Assembly: GCF_048569485.1 (NCBI RefSeq)
Contig: NW_027442219.1
Location: forward strand, 1-64,000
DNA: 64,000 nucleotides
Reading direction: 5' to 3'
DNA from: Anomaloglossus baeobatrachus
Lineage: Eukaryota > Chordata > Amphibia > Anura > Aromobatidae
Below are positions 11,001 to 20,247 of this stretch, in pieces (the stretch's first letter is position 1; every line of letters begins with the position of its first letter). The position numbers and the translations under genes were made by a program. The notes beneath the pieces were generated by a model, which did no database searches, was not told where the DNA came from, and worked only from the letters and a program-made list of their open reading frames with translations.

Positions 11001-13085
11001 TCCAGCACTCCCACTGCGGGTGACAGCGGCCACAGCCGCTGCGACCGTGGGTCGTGCCTGCTCCTCCTCCGTTCCTGACCAAGTCGCCGGTTCAGGCAGA
11101 CCTACCTGGCTTCCTGACACCCCGGTTGTGGGGGAACCCTGCACCGAGATCTTACCTGGGAGCACTTCCGCTCCTGGACCGGCCCCAATCTCACCTGCCT
11201 GTTCCCCTCCTGCAGCAACAGAACCCCGGTGTGAAATCTCTGGGGACCCCACATTTGCTGTGGTAGCCCCCACCCCACACACTGGTCCTCCCCCTGCAGC
11301 ACCCTGCTCTCTGCTTATCCCTGCAGAGGGCAACAGATCCCAGCTCACAGGCTGGTTACTTGTAGAGGCATTGTCACACCTTTCTCTGACCCCCTCCCCT
11401 GTCACAGCTGCAGCTGTGTGTGTGTCTATGGTGTCTGTGCAAGCAGAAATATCAGAGTTCACTCCCTCCTCCCTTACATCATTCATAGATAACACATTAA
11501 CATTGTTAGGAGTCATGTCAGTACGGGCTGAAGGTTCAGCCCTTGGTTGGGGCCCAAACTGGGAGGTTATCTGCCCCAAATCTGTCCCAAGTAGCACGTT
11601 TGCAGGGATCCGATCAGTTACCCCCACCTCCCTCACCCCCCGCCCTGCGCCCCAGTCCACATAAATGTCAGCAACAGGCAGCGCCGGGTCAATGCCTCCA
11701 ATCCCGGAGACAGCGAGGGTTTTTCCAGGGATCAAGTCTTGGGGGGACACCATCTCAGGCCGCACCAGAGTCACTTCCGAGGCGCTGTCTCGCAGTCCTA
11801 TGGTCACAGACTGGCCGACGGTGACAGGTTGGAAGCTGTCCAGGGACCTACCACCACCCCCACCCACACAATACACCTTGGGCGGCCCTTGGGACGGGGA
11901 CGGAGCCGGGGCCTTGGGACGCTGAGGGCACATGGCCTTGAAGTGTCCAGGTAGGTTGCACTGGTGGCACCGTCTTGGTTCTGCCACGGGCCTGGAGAGG
12001 GGAGTTGAGGGGGACACCCCCTGCAGTCTAGGGGCAGGTGGGGCAGTCGCAGAGTTCATCTTACCCCCTCTCCAGGTGCTGCTGGTGGCTGCTCTCCTGG
12101 CTTCAGGAGCCCGGTTGTTGGTGTAGTCATCGGCAAGGGCAGCTGTAGCCGTGGACCCCTTTGGCTTCTGGTCTCGGATGAACTGGCGGAGATCCTCAGG
12201 GCAGTTCCACAAGAGTTGCTCCGTGATGAACAAGTCCAGGATCTCCGGTCCGGTGGAAAGCTGCAGGCCTTGGGTCCAGTGGTCGGCAGCTCGGGCAAGT
12301 GCCCGCCTGTGGTCAGCCCAGGAGTCCTTTGGTCCCTTCTGTAGGCTCCGGAACTTCTTGCGGTAGGACTCCGGGGTGAGGTTGTACTGTTGGATCAGGG
12401 CCCGCTTGATGGTGTCGTAGCCCTGATCTGCCTCAGCAGGCAAGTCCCCAAGGATATCCAGGGCCTTACCCCTTAAACGGGGGGTCAGGTATTTGGCCCA
12501 CTGGTCCTTGTTCAGATGATGCTGCAAGCAAGTCCGTTCAAAAGCAGTCAAGAAAGAGTCCAAGTCTCCATCCTTCTCCAGCACTGGGAAGTCCTCAACA
12601 CGGACCTTTGGAAGTTTGGTGTCTTGAAGGTCACGTGTGGCTGATGAGGGCCGGAGCTGAGCTAGCTGCAGCTGGTAGTCACGCTCTGCCTGGCGCTCTT
12701 CACGCGCTGCCTGCCGCTCTGCCCTGCGCTCTGCCATGAGTATCTCGTAGGTATCCCGGTCTCCAGCCTGGAGAAGGGCCATAGCCATTTGAAGAAGGCT
12801 ATCCGAGCCTCCCAGGCTCGGTGGAATGGCACGTGGTGATCTGCGGCCCGCTGCGGAGCCTGGTGCTTCACTGTCCATTGCAGAGCGGAGGGCTGGCATC
12901 TGGCTCGTTGAGGAACCTTGGGCGAGCTCCTCCTCATCTTGTCCAGCAGTCCCAGGTTGTGCGATGTCCTCTGCAGAGCTGTTCTCTGGCGTCGGGCTCC
13001 TGGAGGGCTCGTGGACAACCTCCTCATCGTCTCTGGCCTGAGCATCGGCCATTCCTTTGGCTTTGCTCCTGGTGCTATCAGCCAT
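8040..13085 (-). CDS. Gag-Pol polyprotein of the Gmr1-like gypsy element
   Basis: One open frame of 1681 codons. Order: low-complexity N-terminus; SCAN-like Gag helices about 160-330 (clear SCAN resemblance at 280-310); CCHC zinc knuckle 373-386; aspartic protease-like region with DSA at about 433; a Ser/Gly/Ala-rich linker about 520-740; integrase H2C2 zinc region about 814-855; integrase catalytic core with D884, D944 and E980; reverse transcriptase about 1270-1450 with YLDD at 1390-1393; RNase H about 1535-1655. Gag, protease, integrase, RT and RNase H are in one frame, so no gag-pol frameshift is used. Integrase before RT is the Gmr1-group order, unlike ordinary gypsy. The stop lies a few bases inside the 3' LTR. 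Opposite-strand open frames here are shadows. Confidence 0.95.
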   Translation of the reverse strand: MADSTRSKAKGMADAQARDDEEVVHEPSRSPTPENSSAEDIAQPGTAGQDEEELAQGSSTSQMPALRSAMDSEAPGSAAGRRSPRAIPPSLGGSDSLLQMAMALLQAGDRDTYEILMAERRAERQAAREERQAERDYQLQLAQLRPSSATRDLQDTKLPKVRVEDFPVLEKDGDLDSFLTAFERTCLQHHLNKDQWAKYLTPRLRGKALDILGDLPAEADQGYDTIKRALIQQYNLTPESYRKKFRSLQKGPKDSWADHRRALARAADHWTQGLQLSTGPEILDLFITEQLLWNCPEDLRQFIRDQKPKGSTATAALADDYTNNRAPEARRAATSSTWRGGKMNSATAPPAPRLQGVSPSTPLSRPVAEPRRCHQCNLPGHFKAMCPQRPKAPAPSPSQGPPKVYCVGGGGGRSLDSFQPVTVGQSVTIGLRDSASEVTLVRPEMVSPQDLIPGKTLAVSGIGGIDPALPVADIYVDWGAGRGVREVGVTDRIPANVLLGTDLGQITSQFGPQPRAEPSARTDMTPNNVNVLSMNDVREEGVNSDISACTDTIDTHTAAAVTGEGVRERCDNASTSNQPVSWDLLPSAGISREQGAAGGGPVCGVGATTANVGSPEISHRGSVAAGGEQAGEIGAGPGAEVLPGKISVQGSPTTGVSGSQVGLPEPATWSGTEEEQARPTVAAAVAAVTRSGSAGSQGASRRSDSSSPSDQVAAESGGGQDTGPGVLTEDVTVSSILATSGQGFQAALEADDSLKALKEQAAQPPSDSDPERVVWDQGRLYRATVQQGSPEAWPRDRQLVVPYPFRTELLRIAHEIPMAGHLGIAKTKARLNQHFYWPKMGADVAAYCRSCETCQRVGKAGPHPKAPLVSLPIIDEPFRRVAVDLVGPLAIPSSSGKRFILTVVDYATRYPEAVALSSIRADKVATALLEIFSRVGFPQEMLTDRGTQFMSQLMETLCKQVQVRHLVASPYHPQTNGLCERFNGTLKQMLKMLVDSHGRDWERYLPHLLFAYREVPQASTGFSPFELLYGRRVRGPLALVKEAWEGDLATPGVSVIEYVMRFRDKMQALTQLVHDNMAQAQADQKRWYDQNACERTYQVGQKVWVLVPVPQDKLQAAWEGPYLVYQQLNPVTYLVTLDPARGRRKPFHVNMMKAHHEREACALPVCNLPEEGEAETLLDMLAQVRAGGSLEDVEVGHQLLEDQRSQLWATLHPFRGLFTNQPGRTDLAVHHVDTGDHPPIRRSAYRVSLEVQQHMRQEIDEMLKLGVIQASNSAWASPVVLVPKKDRTTRFCVDYRGLNAVTVADAYPMPRIDDLLDQLAGAQYLTIMDLSRGYWQIPLTRKARERSAFITPFGLYESTVMPFGMRNAPATFQRMVNTLLKGLEGYAAAYLDDIAVFSPTWEDHLEHLAQVLRRIHRAGLTIKPGKCQLAMSEVQYLGHRVGGGTLKPEPEKVEAIASWPTPRTKKQVMSFLGTAGYYRRFVPCYSSLAKPLTDLTKKKLPSAVDWTVDCETAFRALKDALSSPPVLQAADFTRPFVVQTDASDFGLGAVLSQVDSASQEHPVLYLSRKLLPREVAYSTMEKECLAIVWALQRLQPYLYGRHFIVETDHNPLSWLHTVSGTNGRLLRWSLALQQYNFTIRHKRGRDHGNADGLSRQGEVADGRTGEHRSVLPPSALKRGEV
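8045..8057 (-). other. Polypurine tract of the gypsy element
   Basis: On the element strand the 13 bases AAAAGGGGGGAGG directly abut the 3' LTR, the standard place for plus-strand priming. The tract is also coding: the polyprotein frame runs through it. Confidence 0.9.
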
Positions 13086-13287
13086 TGTTGCAGACTTTGG
13101 TCACTGACACAGAACTGACACCTGATGCCTCCACACACCTTACAGTATCTGCACTCTGACACTCTAGTGTTGAGCTAGTCTGAAGACCCCAGCAGCCACA
13201 GCTGCTGCAGGCAGTCTTTAGTGTCTGGGAGTATGGGTCTCACACTCACACACACTATTATCTCGATCCCACCGCTTGCCACCAATA
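13086..13287 (-). other. Gypsy leader with tRNA-Leu-like primer binding site
   Basis: About 200 bp between the 5' LTR and the start of gag-pol. On the + strand, 13261-13284 resembles a tRNA 3' end: a T-loop-like cgatc, then cccacc, then gcttgccacca. From memory this is closest to tRNA-Leu of the AAG/UAG type, differing by about one base of spacing. It ends three bases from the LTR, as a primer binding site should. The rest of the leader has no feature I recognise. Confidence 0.6.
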
Positions 13288-14569
13288 TGTCACAAACCAC
13301 CGGGGGGTCACTCAGAAATCCCCCGCGCTGGCTACCAGTACGTCACAATCGGGGGGTAACAAGCAGGAGTCAACCCTCCTTTATACCTCCCGACCGACAG
13401 ACAGAGCACGTGACGCGCTCTCTAGCGCCCCTCTTATAGTCAGGCCAATTATGGAATTGCCCGACAATAAGCAAGGAGGCCGCTATACTACTTATGCCGA
13501 TTATTGAAGGGTCCCCGGTGAGAGTAAGGTATATATTCCCCCGACCTCCGCGGGCGGAATATATAATATCTTCCCGGATCTCACTGGCCTCCCCACAATA
13601 ATCCTTGGCACAACTCGCTGCCACCAACCGATTTACGGTAACTATTAGCCGAACACACAGACGTGGGATTCAAGATCGAGATAACAGAACAGCCCAAGAT
13701 TAATTATATAATTTAATCGCCTAAAGCCACACTAGAAACTACAATATATACAATAGGGAATCTACAGAATATACATATGTCAGAGTACAGTTACAATCAA
13801 AGCATGGGTTACAAACAGGCATACACAGTTCCAGCAGTTACCTTGTTGCGTCTGGCCACAGGGGGGCGCTGTAGACCAGGTTTCTAGGATTCTTCCTCAC
13901 AGGTCTTTCCCAACCAGGCCCCCGAGCAGAAGAACGCTGGAAAATGGCCGAAGTAGGGTTATCAACCTGGGCAAATCCAGGTCTCCTCCTACCTTAGTGA
14001 CCTCACAGGGAAGCACTGCCACTCCCCCTGCATGGATCAGAATTATCCAGAAAAGGGGATTTTGGCCATAACTTTGCCTGGGAGCGTCGTAGGCGGACGC
14101 CAATGCTCTCATTGTGACAGTTATGAATTTAGCTGCAGAACGAGGGGACTCATGACCTGTCTACGAGTTCCCATATGGCTGATATCACGTTTGGTGTGTT
14201 TCCCAATGTCCTACTTCCATAAAAAGGGTGTGCCAGCATCGTCCACATGCGGAGACACCATTGTTATGGTTGCCATATTTATCGGAGATATGGCTTGCGA
14301 GATATGAACCATTTTTTACTGGAGTCGTTCTGTCTGGCTATTTCCATAGCCTTGCTAACTAGCTAGCAGCTCCTACTACAGGGTGACGGCAGGGAGTCAT
14401 CCTGTATCCATTGTCCTAAAGCCACCTAATTTCCATATCACAGGACATGGCCATGGATTTGTTGCTAAACCAGTTGTGTGAAGGGAAGGGGGTAGTGACA
14501 CCAGGAGAGGGCTTCCTGACATGACTTGAATGTCATGATTTATCGTCATATCTCCGGATTTACCTCACA
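13288..14569 (-). repeat. 5' LTR of the gypsy element
   Basis: Partner of the LTR at 6763-8044, offset by exactly 6525 bp throughout. It would drive transcription leftward, antisense to the U2 genes. Confidence 0.95.
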
Positions 14570-14574
14570 GTAAG
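14570..14574 (+). repeat. Target site duplication of the gypsy element, right
   Basis: Second gtaag copy, directly after the LTR end; the unit then resumes with cttttctgtag. Confidence 0.95.
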
Positions 14575-15224
14575 CTTTTCTGTAGTCTGCCTGTTGATGT
14601 ATTTTCCGTTTGAACTGTGCACAACATGAAGAGACGGAACACTGGCGGCTTGTCACAATGCCCCCCGATGACATCACAATAGCGCTGCTGCCTAGAAAAC
14701 AAGCTGCGCAGAAGAAGTTGTTCTTTGGGTGGGAGGGTGGGCTAGTGGAAGGAGGGGGCAATCTCTTTTTTTCCCGGGTGGTAGGGGGATGACAGGAGAA
14801 GGGAAGCGGGTGGTGAGAAAGGTACAGAGGGCAGGGTTTGGGGGCTGGGAAGGAAAGGGAAAAGATTAGGGTTTGGGGATGATGAAAGGGCTTTCTACGG
14901 GTAAGGATGGCAAAGGGTGGCAGTGACGGAAAGTCAGGCAACCTGTCCTGTCCGTCTTTTTGTATCGTGAATTGGAAAGACTGCAAGGGGGAGGGGAGTT
15001 GCTTGCGCCCTAAAGGAGGAGTTATTCAGATTCATTGCAGTGGGCGGCGGCTGCAAAACGCACCATTCTTCTTGTTTTGGCTCTGCAAAGCAGCCTTTTC
15101 AAGGGTTGGCTTGGGTGACAAAATGTCTTGTGTAGGCGTGGGTTTGTCTCCCTCTCGCTCTCTCTCCCTAAGATGTGTCCGGCATAGGCCAGGGTGCCAC
15201 TCGAGGCCCAAACCAATTCTGGTT

Positions 15225-15412
15225 ATCGCTTCTCGGCCTTTTGGCTAAGATCAAGTGTAGTATCTGTTCTTATCAGTTTAATATCTGATACGTCCCCTAT
15301 CTGGGGACCATATATTAAATGGATTTTTAGAACAGGGAGATGGAAAAAGAGCTTGCTCTGTCCACTCCACGCATTGACCTGGTATTGCAGTACCTCCAGG
15401 AACGGTGCACCC
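15225..15412 (+). ncRNA. RNU2: U2 snRNA, copy 5
   Basis: First U2 after the gypsy insertion. Its start is 656 bp from the LTR edge, so PSE and DSE candidates are untouched. Confidence 0.97.
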
Positions 15413-16802
15413 CTTCTTAACCCAGTTTCCAAAAGCAGAACTCAATTCACCTGATTCATATTAGCCCGATTTAATGAATTGGAAGAAAGCATACGTCTTC
15501 ATATGCACCTCAATTTGGCCCATTCACTTTTCACACTTCCTCCTTTTGTTTTTTATCTTTCACACTTTTGACTTTCTTTATTCATCCAAATAGCAAACTC
15601 ATCACCACTCAACCTGACCAACTCGGCTATGTCCCCGTGCTGCAGTTCTCTGTCTTATCTAGATCATTTGCAATTGAATGGAATAGATCCCTTTTGGACA
15701 AAGTGGATTCACCTGCTGCTGCAGTGACCACAGGTGTGATAACATCTAGAATTGGCATCTGGTGCGATCTCTCCGCTTCCACTCCAAAGAAAGTTACCTG
15801 TTTATTCCTATCATGCATTGGTTTTTGGGGTTTTCTTTGAGTAATGATGATCTCTTTAGTAGTCTGTTGGCGCCCTCTCCTGGAGGAATAGTTTGCTTGC
15901 TCTTGGACATTCTAAAAGAGAGGTCATGATAGACATTGAGCTTCTGAGCTCAATTGGGGACAGTCATGGGTGATGAATGTTTGCAACCTACTGCGAAGCC
16001 TCATACCGCAATATAAGGAACGTCAAATACTAAGAAAGGGCGGCCTATGAAAGAATTACTACTTTCAATAAGTACACTTAAACGGCTAATTGGGAATAGA
16101 AAAACTGTAAAAAGCCCTCTGAGAAAGCCCCCCTCTAACCTTTGATAGTAAGCTTTTCTGTAGTCTGCCTGTTGATGTATTTTCCGTTTGAACTGTGCAC
16201 AACATGAAGAGACGGAACACTGGCGGCTTGTCACAATGCCCCCCGATGACATCACAATAGCGCTGCTGCCTAGAAAACAAGCTGCGCAGAAGAAGTTGTT
16301 CTTTGGGTGGGAGGGTGGGCTAGTGGAAGGAGGGGGCAATCTCTTTTTTTCCCGGGTGGTAGGGGGATGACAGGAGAAGGGAAGCGGGTGGTGAGAAAGG
16401 TACAGAGGGCAGGGTTTGGGGGCTGGGAAGGAAAGGGAAAAGATTAGGGTTTGGGGATGATGAAAGGGCTTTCTACGGGTAAGGATGGCAAAGGGTGGCA
16501 GTGACGGAAAGTCAGGCAACCTGTCCTGTCCGTCTTTTTGTATCGTGAATTGGAAAGACTGCAAGGGGGAGGGGAGTTGCTTGCGCCCTAAAGGAGGAGT
16601 TATTCAGATTCATTGCAGTGGGCGGCGGCTGCAAAACGCACCATTCTTCTTGTTTTGGCTCTGCAAAGCAGCCTTTTCAAGGGTTGGCTTGGGTGACAAA
16701 ATGTCTTGTGTAGGCGTGGGTTTGTCTCCCTCTCGCTCTCTCTCCCTAAGATGTGTCCGGCATAGGCCAGGGTGCCACTCGAGGCCCAAACCAATTCTGG
16801 TT

Positions 16803-16990
16803 ATCGCTTCTCGGCCTTTTGGCTAAGATCAAGTGTAGTATCTGTTCTTATCAGTTTAATATCTGATACGTCCCCTATCTGGGGACCATATATTAAATGG
16901 ATTTTTAGAACAGGGAGATGGAAAAAGAGCTTGCTCTGTCCACTCCACGCATTGACCTGGTATTGCAGTACCTCCAGGAACGGTGCACCC
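16803..16990 (+). ncRNA. RNU2: U2 snRNA, copy 6
   Basis: Intact copy with 3' box. Confidence 0.97.
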
Positions 16991-18380
16991 CTTCTTAACC
17001 CAGTTTCCAAAAGCAGAACTCAATTCACCTGATTCATATTAGCCCGATTTAATGAATTGGAAGAAAGCATACGTCTTCATATGCACCTCAATTTGGCCCA
17101 TTCACTTTTCACACTTCCTCCTTTTGTTTTTTATCTTTCACACTTTTGACTTTCTTTATTCATCCAAATAGCAAACTCATCACCACTCAACCTGACCAAC
17201 TCGGCTATGTCCCCGTGCTGCAGTTCTCTGTCTTATCTAGATCATTTGCAATTGAATGGAATAGATCCCTTTTGGACAAAGTGGATTCACCTGCTGCTGC
17301 AGTGACCACAGGTGTGATAACATCTAGAATTGGCATCTGGTGCGATCTCTCCGCTTCCACTCCAAAGAAAGTTACCTGTTTATTCCTATCATGCATTGGT
17401 TTTTGGGGTTTTCTTTGAGTAATGATGATCTCTTTAGTAGTCTGTTGGCGCCCTCTCCTGGAGGAATAGTTTGCTTGCTCTTGGACATTCTAAAAGAGAG
17501 GTCATGATAGACATTGAGCTTCTGAGCTCAATTGGGGACAGTCATGGGTGATGAATGTTTGCAACCTACTGCGAAGCCTCATACCGCAATATAAGGAACG
17601 TCAAATACTAAGAAAGGGCGGCCTATGAAAGAATTACTACTTTCAATAAGTACACTTAAACGGCTAATTGGGAATAGAAAAACTGTAAAAAGCCCTCTGA
17701 GAAAGCCCCCCTCTAACCTTTGATAGTAAGCTTTTCTGTAGTCTGCCTGTTGATGTATTTTCCGTTTGAACTGTGCACAACATGAAGAGACGGAACACTG
17801 GCGGCTTGTCACAATGCCCCCCGATGACATCACAATAGCGCTGCTGCCTAGAAAACAAGCTGCGCAGAAGAAGTTGTTCTTTGGGTGGGAGGGTGGGCTA
17901 GTGGAAGGAGGGGGCAATCTCTTTTTTTCCCGGGTGGTAGGGGGATGACAGGAGAAGGGAAGCGGGTGGTGAGAAAGGTACAGAGGGCAGGGTTTGGGGG
18001 CTGGGAAGGAAAGGGAAAAGATTAGGGTTTGGGGATGATGAAAGGGCTTTCTACGGGTAAGGATGGCAAAGGGTGGCAGTGACGGAAAGTCAGGCAACCT
18101 GTCCTGTCCGTCTTTTTGTATCGTGAATTGGAAAGACTGCAAGGGGGAGGGGAGTTGCTTGCGCCCTAAAGGAGGAGTTATTCAGATTCATTGCAGTGGG
18201 CGGCGGCTGCAAAACGCACCATTCTTCTTGTTTTGGCTCTGCAAAGCAGCCTTTTCAAGGGTTGGCTTGGGTGACAAAATGTCTTGTGTAGGCGTGGGTT
18301 TGTCTCCCTCTCGCTCTCTCTCCCTAAGATGTGTCCGGCATAGGCCAGGGTGCCACTCGAGGCCCAAACCAATTCTGGTT

Positions 18381-18568
18381 ATCGCTTCTCGGCCTTTTGG
18401 CTAAGATCAAGTGTAGTATCTGTTCTTATCAGTTTAATATCTGATACGTCCCCTATCTGGGGACCATATATTAAATGGATTTTTAGAACAGGGAGATGGA
18501 AAAAGAGCTTGCTCTGTCCACTCCACGCATTGACCTGGTATTGCAGTACCTCCAGGAACGGTGCACCC
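18381..18568 (+). ncRNA. RNU2: U2 snRNA, copy 7
   Basis: Intact copy with 3' box; last intact gene before the first Keno-like insertion. Confidence 0.97.
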
Positions 18569-19958
18569 CTTCTTAACCCAGTTTCCAAAAGCAGAACTCA
18601 ATTCACCTGATTCATATTAGCCCGATTTAATGAATTGGAAGAAAGCATACGTCTTCATATGCACCTCAATTTGGCCCATTCACTTTTCACACTTCCTCCT
18701 TTTGTTTTTTATCTTTCACACTTTTGACTTTCTTTATTCATCCAAATAGCAAACTCATCACCACTCAACCTGACCAACTCGGCTATGTCCCCGTGCTGCA
18801 GTTCTCTGTCTTATCTAGATCATTTGCAATTGAATGGAATAGATCCCTTTTGGACAAAGTGGATTCACCTGCTGCTGCAGTGACCACAGGTGTGATAACA
18901 TCTAGAATTGGCATCTGGTGCGATCTCTCCGCTTCCACTCCAAAGAAAGTTACCTGTTTATTCCTATCATGCATTGGTTTTTGGGGTTTTCTTTGAGTAA
19001 TGATGATCTCTTTAGTAGTCTGTTGGCGCCCTCTCCTGGAGGAATAGTTTGCTTGCTCTTGGACATTCTAAAAGAGAGGTCATGATAGACATTGAGCTTC
19101 TGAGCTCAATTGGGGACAGTCATGGGTGATGAATGTTTGCAACCTACTGCGAAGCCTCATACCGCAATATAAGGAACGTCAAATACTAAGAAAGGGCGGC
19201 CTATGAAAGAATTACTACTTTCAATAAGTACACTTAAACGGCTAATTGGGAATAGAAAAACTGTAAAAAGCCCTCTGAGAAAGCCCCCCTCTAACCTTTG
19301 ATAGTAAGCTTTTCTGTAGTCTGCCTGTTGATGTATTTTCCGTTTGAACTGTGCACAACATGAAGAGACGGAACACTGGCGGCTTGTCACAATGCCCCCC
19401 GATGACATCACAATAGCGCTGCTGCCTAGAAAACAAGCTGCGCAGAAGAAGTTGTTCTTTGGGTGGGAGGGTGGGCTAGTGGAAGGAGGGGGCAATCTCT
19501 TTTTTTCCCGGGTGGTAGGGGGATGACAGGAGAAGGGAAGCGGGTGGTGAGAAAGGTACAGAGGGCAGGGTTTGGGGGCTGGGAAGGAAAGGGAAAAGAT
19601 TAGGGTTTGGGGATGATGAAAGGGCTTTCTACGGGTAAGGATGGCAAAGGGTGGCAGTGACGGAAAGTCAGGCAACCTGTCCTGTCCGTCTTTTTGTATC
19701 GTGAATTGGAAAGACTGCAAGGGGGAGGGGAGTTGCTTGCGCCCTAAAGGAGGAGTTATTCAGATTCATTGCAGTGGGCGGCGGCTGCAAAACGCACCAT
19801 TCTTCTTGTTTTGGCTCTGCAAAGCAGCCTTTTCAAGGGTTGGCTTGGGTGACAAAATGTCTTGTGTAGGCGTGGGTTTGTCTCCCTCTCGCTCTCTCTC
19901 CCTAAGATGTGTCCGGCATAGGCCAGGGTGCCACTCGAGGCCCAAACCAATTCTGGTT

Positions 19959-20010
19959 ATCGCTTCTCGGCCTTTTGGCTAAGATCAAGTGTAGTATCTG
20001 TTCTTATCAG
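19959..20010 (+). pseudogene. RNU2: U2 snRNA copy 8, 5' part (nt 1-52), split by LINE
   Basis: U2 nt 1-52 with an intact promoter region, then the LINE starts. The 3' part resumes at 25543. A transcript from this promoter would begin with 52 nt of U2 fused to the LINE 5' end. The locus cannot give a normal U2 unless the insert is removed. Confidence 0.97.
19996..20010 (+). repeat. 15-bp target site duplication, Keno-like copy 1, left
   Basis: atctgttcttatcag, U2 nt 38-52, repeated at 25543-25557. Intact U2 genes carry it once. This places the bottom-strand nick between nt 37 and 38 and the top-strand cut after nt 52. Confidence 0.96.
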
Positions 20011-20247
20011 AACAAACTGAGCTAGCTACACTTGACGAGATACGATCAGGGAGACGAGCTCCAAAGCCCAGCCGAGACCGGAAGAGGGAGATCGGACGGA
20101 AGAAGAGCTTGGCAGAAAGAAGCAAGAAGACGAAGGCTCGGAGAAGACTTGGGGAGACCAGAGGAACTTCGAGGAGGAACACAGCGGGAGAAGACACCCG
20201 GAGAAGAATCCAAGATCCAGCTCCGGGAACTCAAGCAGGAACCAGCC
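20011..20247 (+). other. 5' UTR of Keno-like copy 1
   Basis: 237 bp before the ORF1 ATG. It starts aacaaactgagctagctaca. Bases 20026-20035 (CTACACTTGA) are the exact reverse complement of U2 nt 27-36, and 20038-20043 (AGATAC) complement U2 nt 36-41. The ORF1 frame is open upstream of the ATG but has no in-frame ATG there. No classical promoter is visible; the U2 promoter may supply transcription. Confidence 0.75.

Larger units (their letters stand above)
6763..14569 (-). mobile_element. Gmr1-like Ty3/gypsy LTR retrotransposon
   Basis: A 7807-bp element lying antisense to the array. It is bounded by 1282-bp LTRs with TG...CA ends and by a 5-bp target duplication gtaag (6758-6762 and 14570-14574). 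Order on its own strand is 5' LTR (13288-14569), primer site, leader, one gag-pol frame, polypurine tract, 3' LTR (6763-8044). Integrase lies upstream of reverse transcriptase and Gag is SCAN-like, which places it in the Gmr1 group of deuterostome gypsy elements. No envelope gene is visible. The element looks whole, and its LTRs look identical, so the insertion should be very recent. It sits in spacer, 656 bp before the next U2 start, leaving that promoter intact. Confidence 0.95.
14575..20010 (+). repeat. U2 snRNA tandem array, block B
   Basis: Resumes after the gypsy target duplication and runs to the 5' junction of the first Keno-like element. It holds three intact U2 genes and U2 nt 1-52 of a fourth. 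Confidence 0.97.

Noticed and set aside
10870-11664. 264-codon + strand frame and other frames opposite the gypsy polyprotein
   Set aside because: Antisense shadows of the Ser/Gly/Ala-rich coding linker; no domain.
12662-13162. 166-codon - strand frame overlapping the start of gag
   Set aside because: Out-of-frame overlap with the gag N-terminus; composition only.
20032-20247. N-terminal extension of LINE ORF1 from a TTG codon
   Set aside because: No ATG in the extension; the ATG at 20248 has a strong Kozak context and the extension is charged low-complexity sequence.
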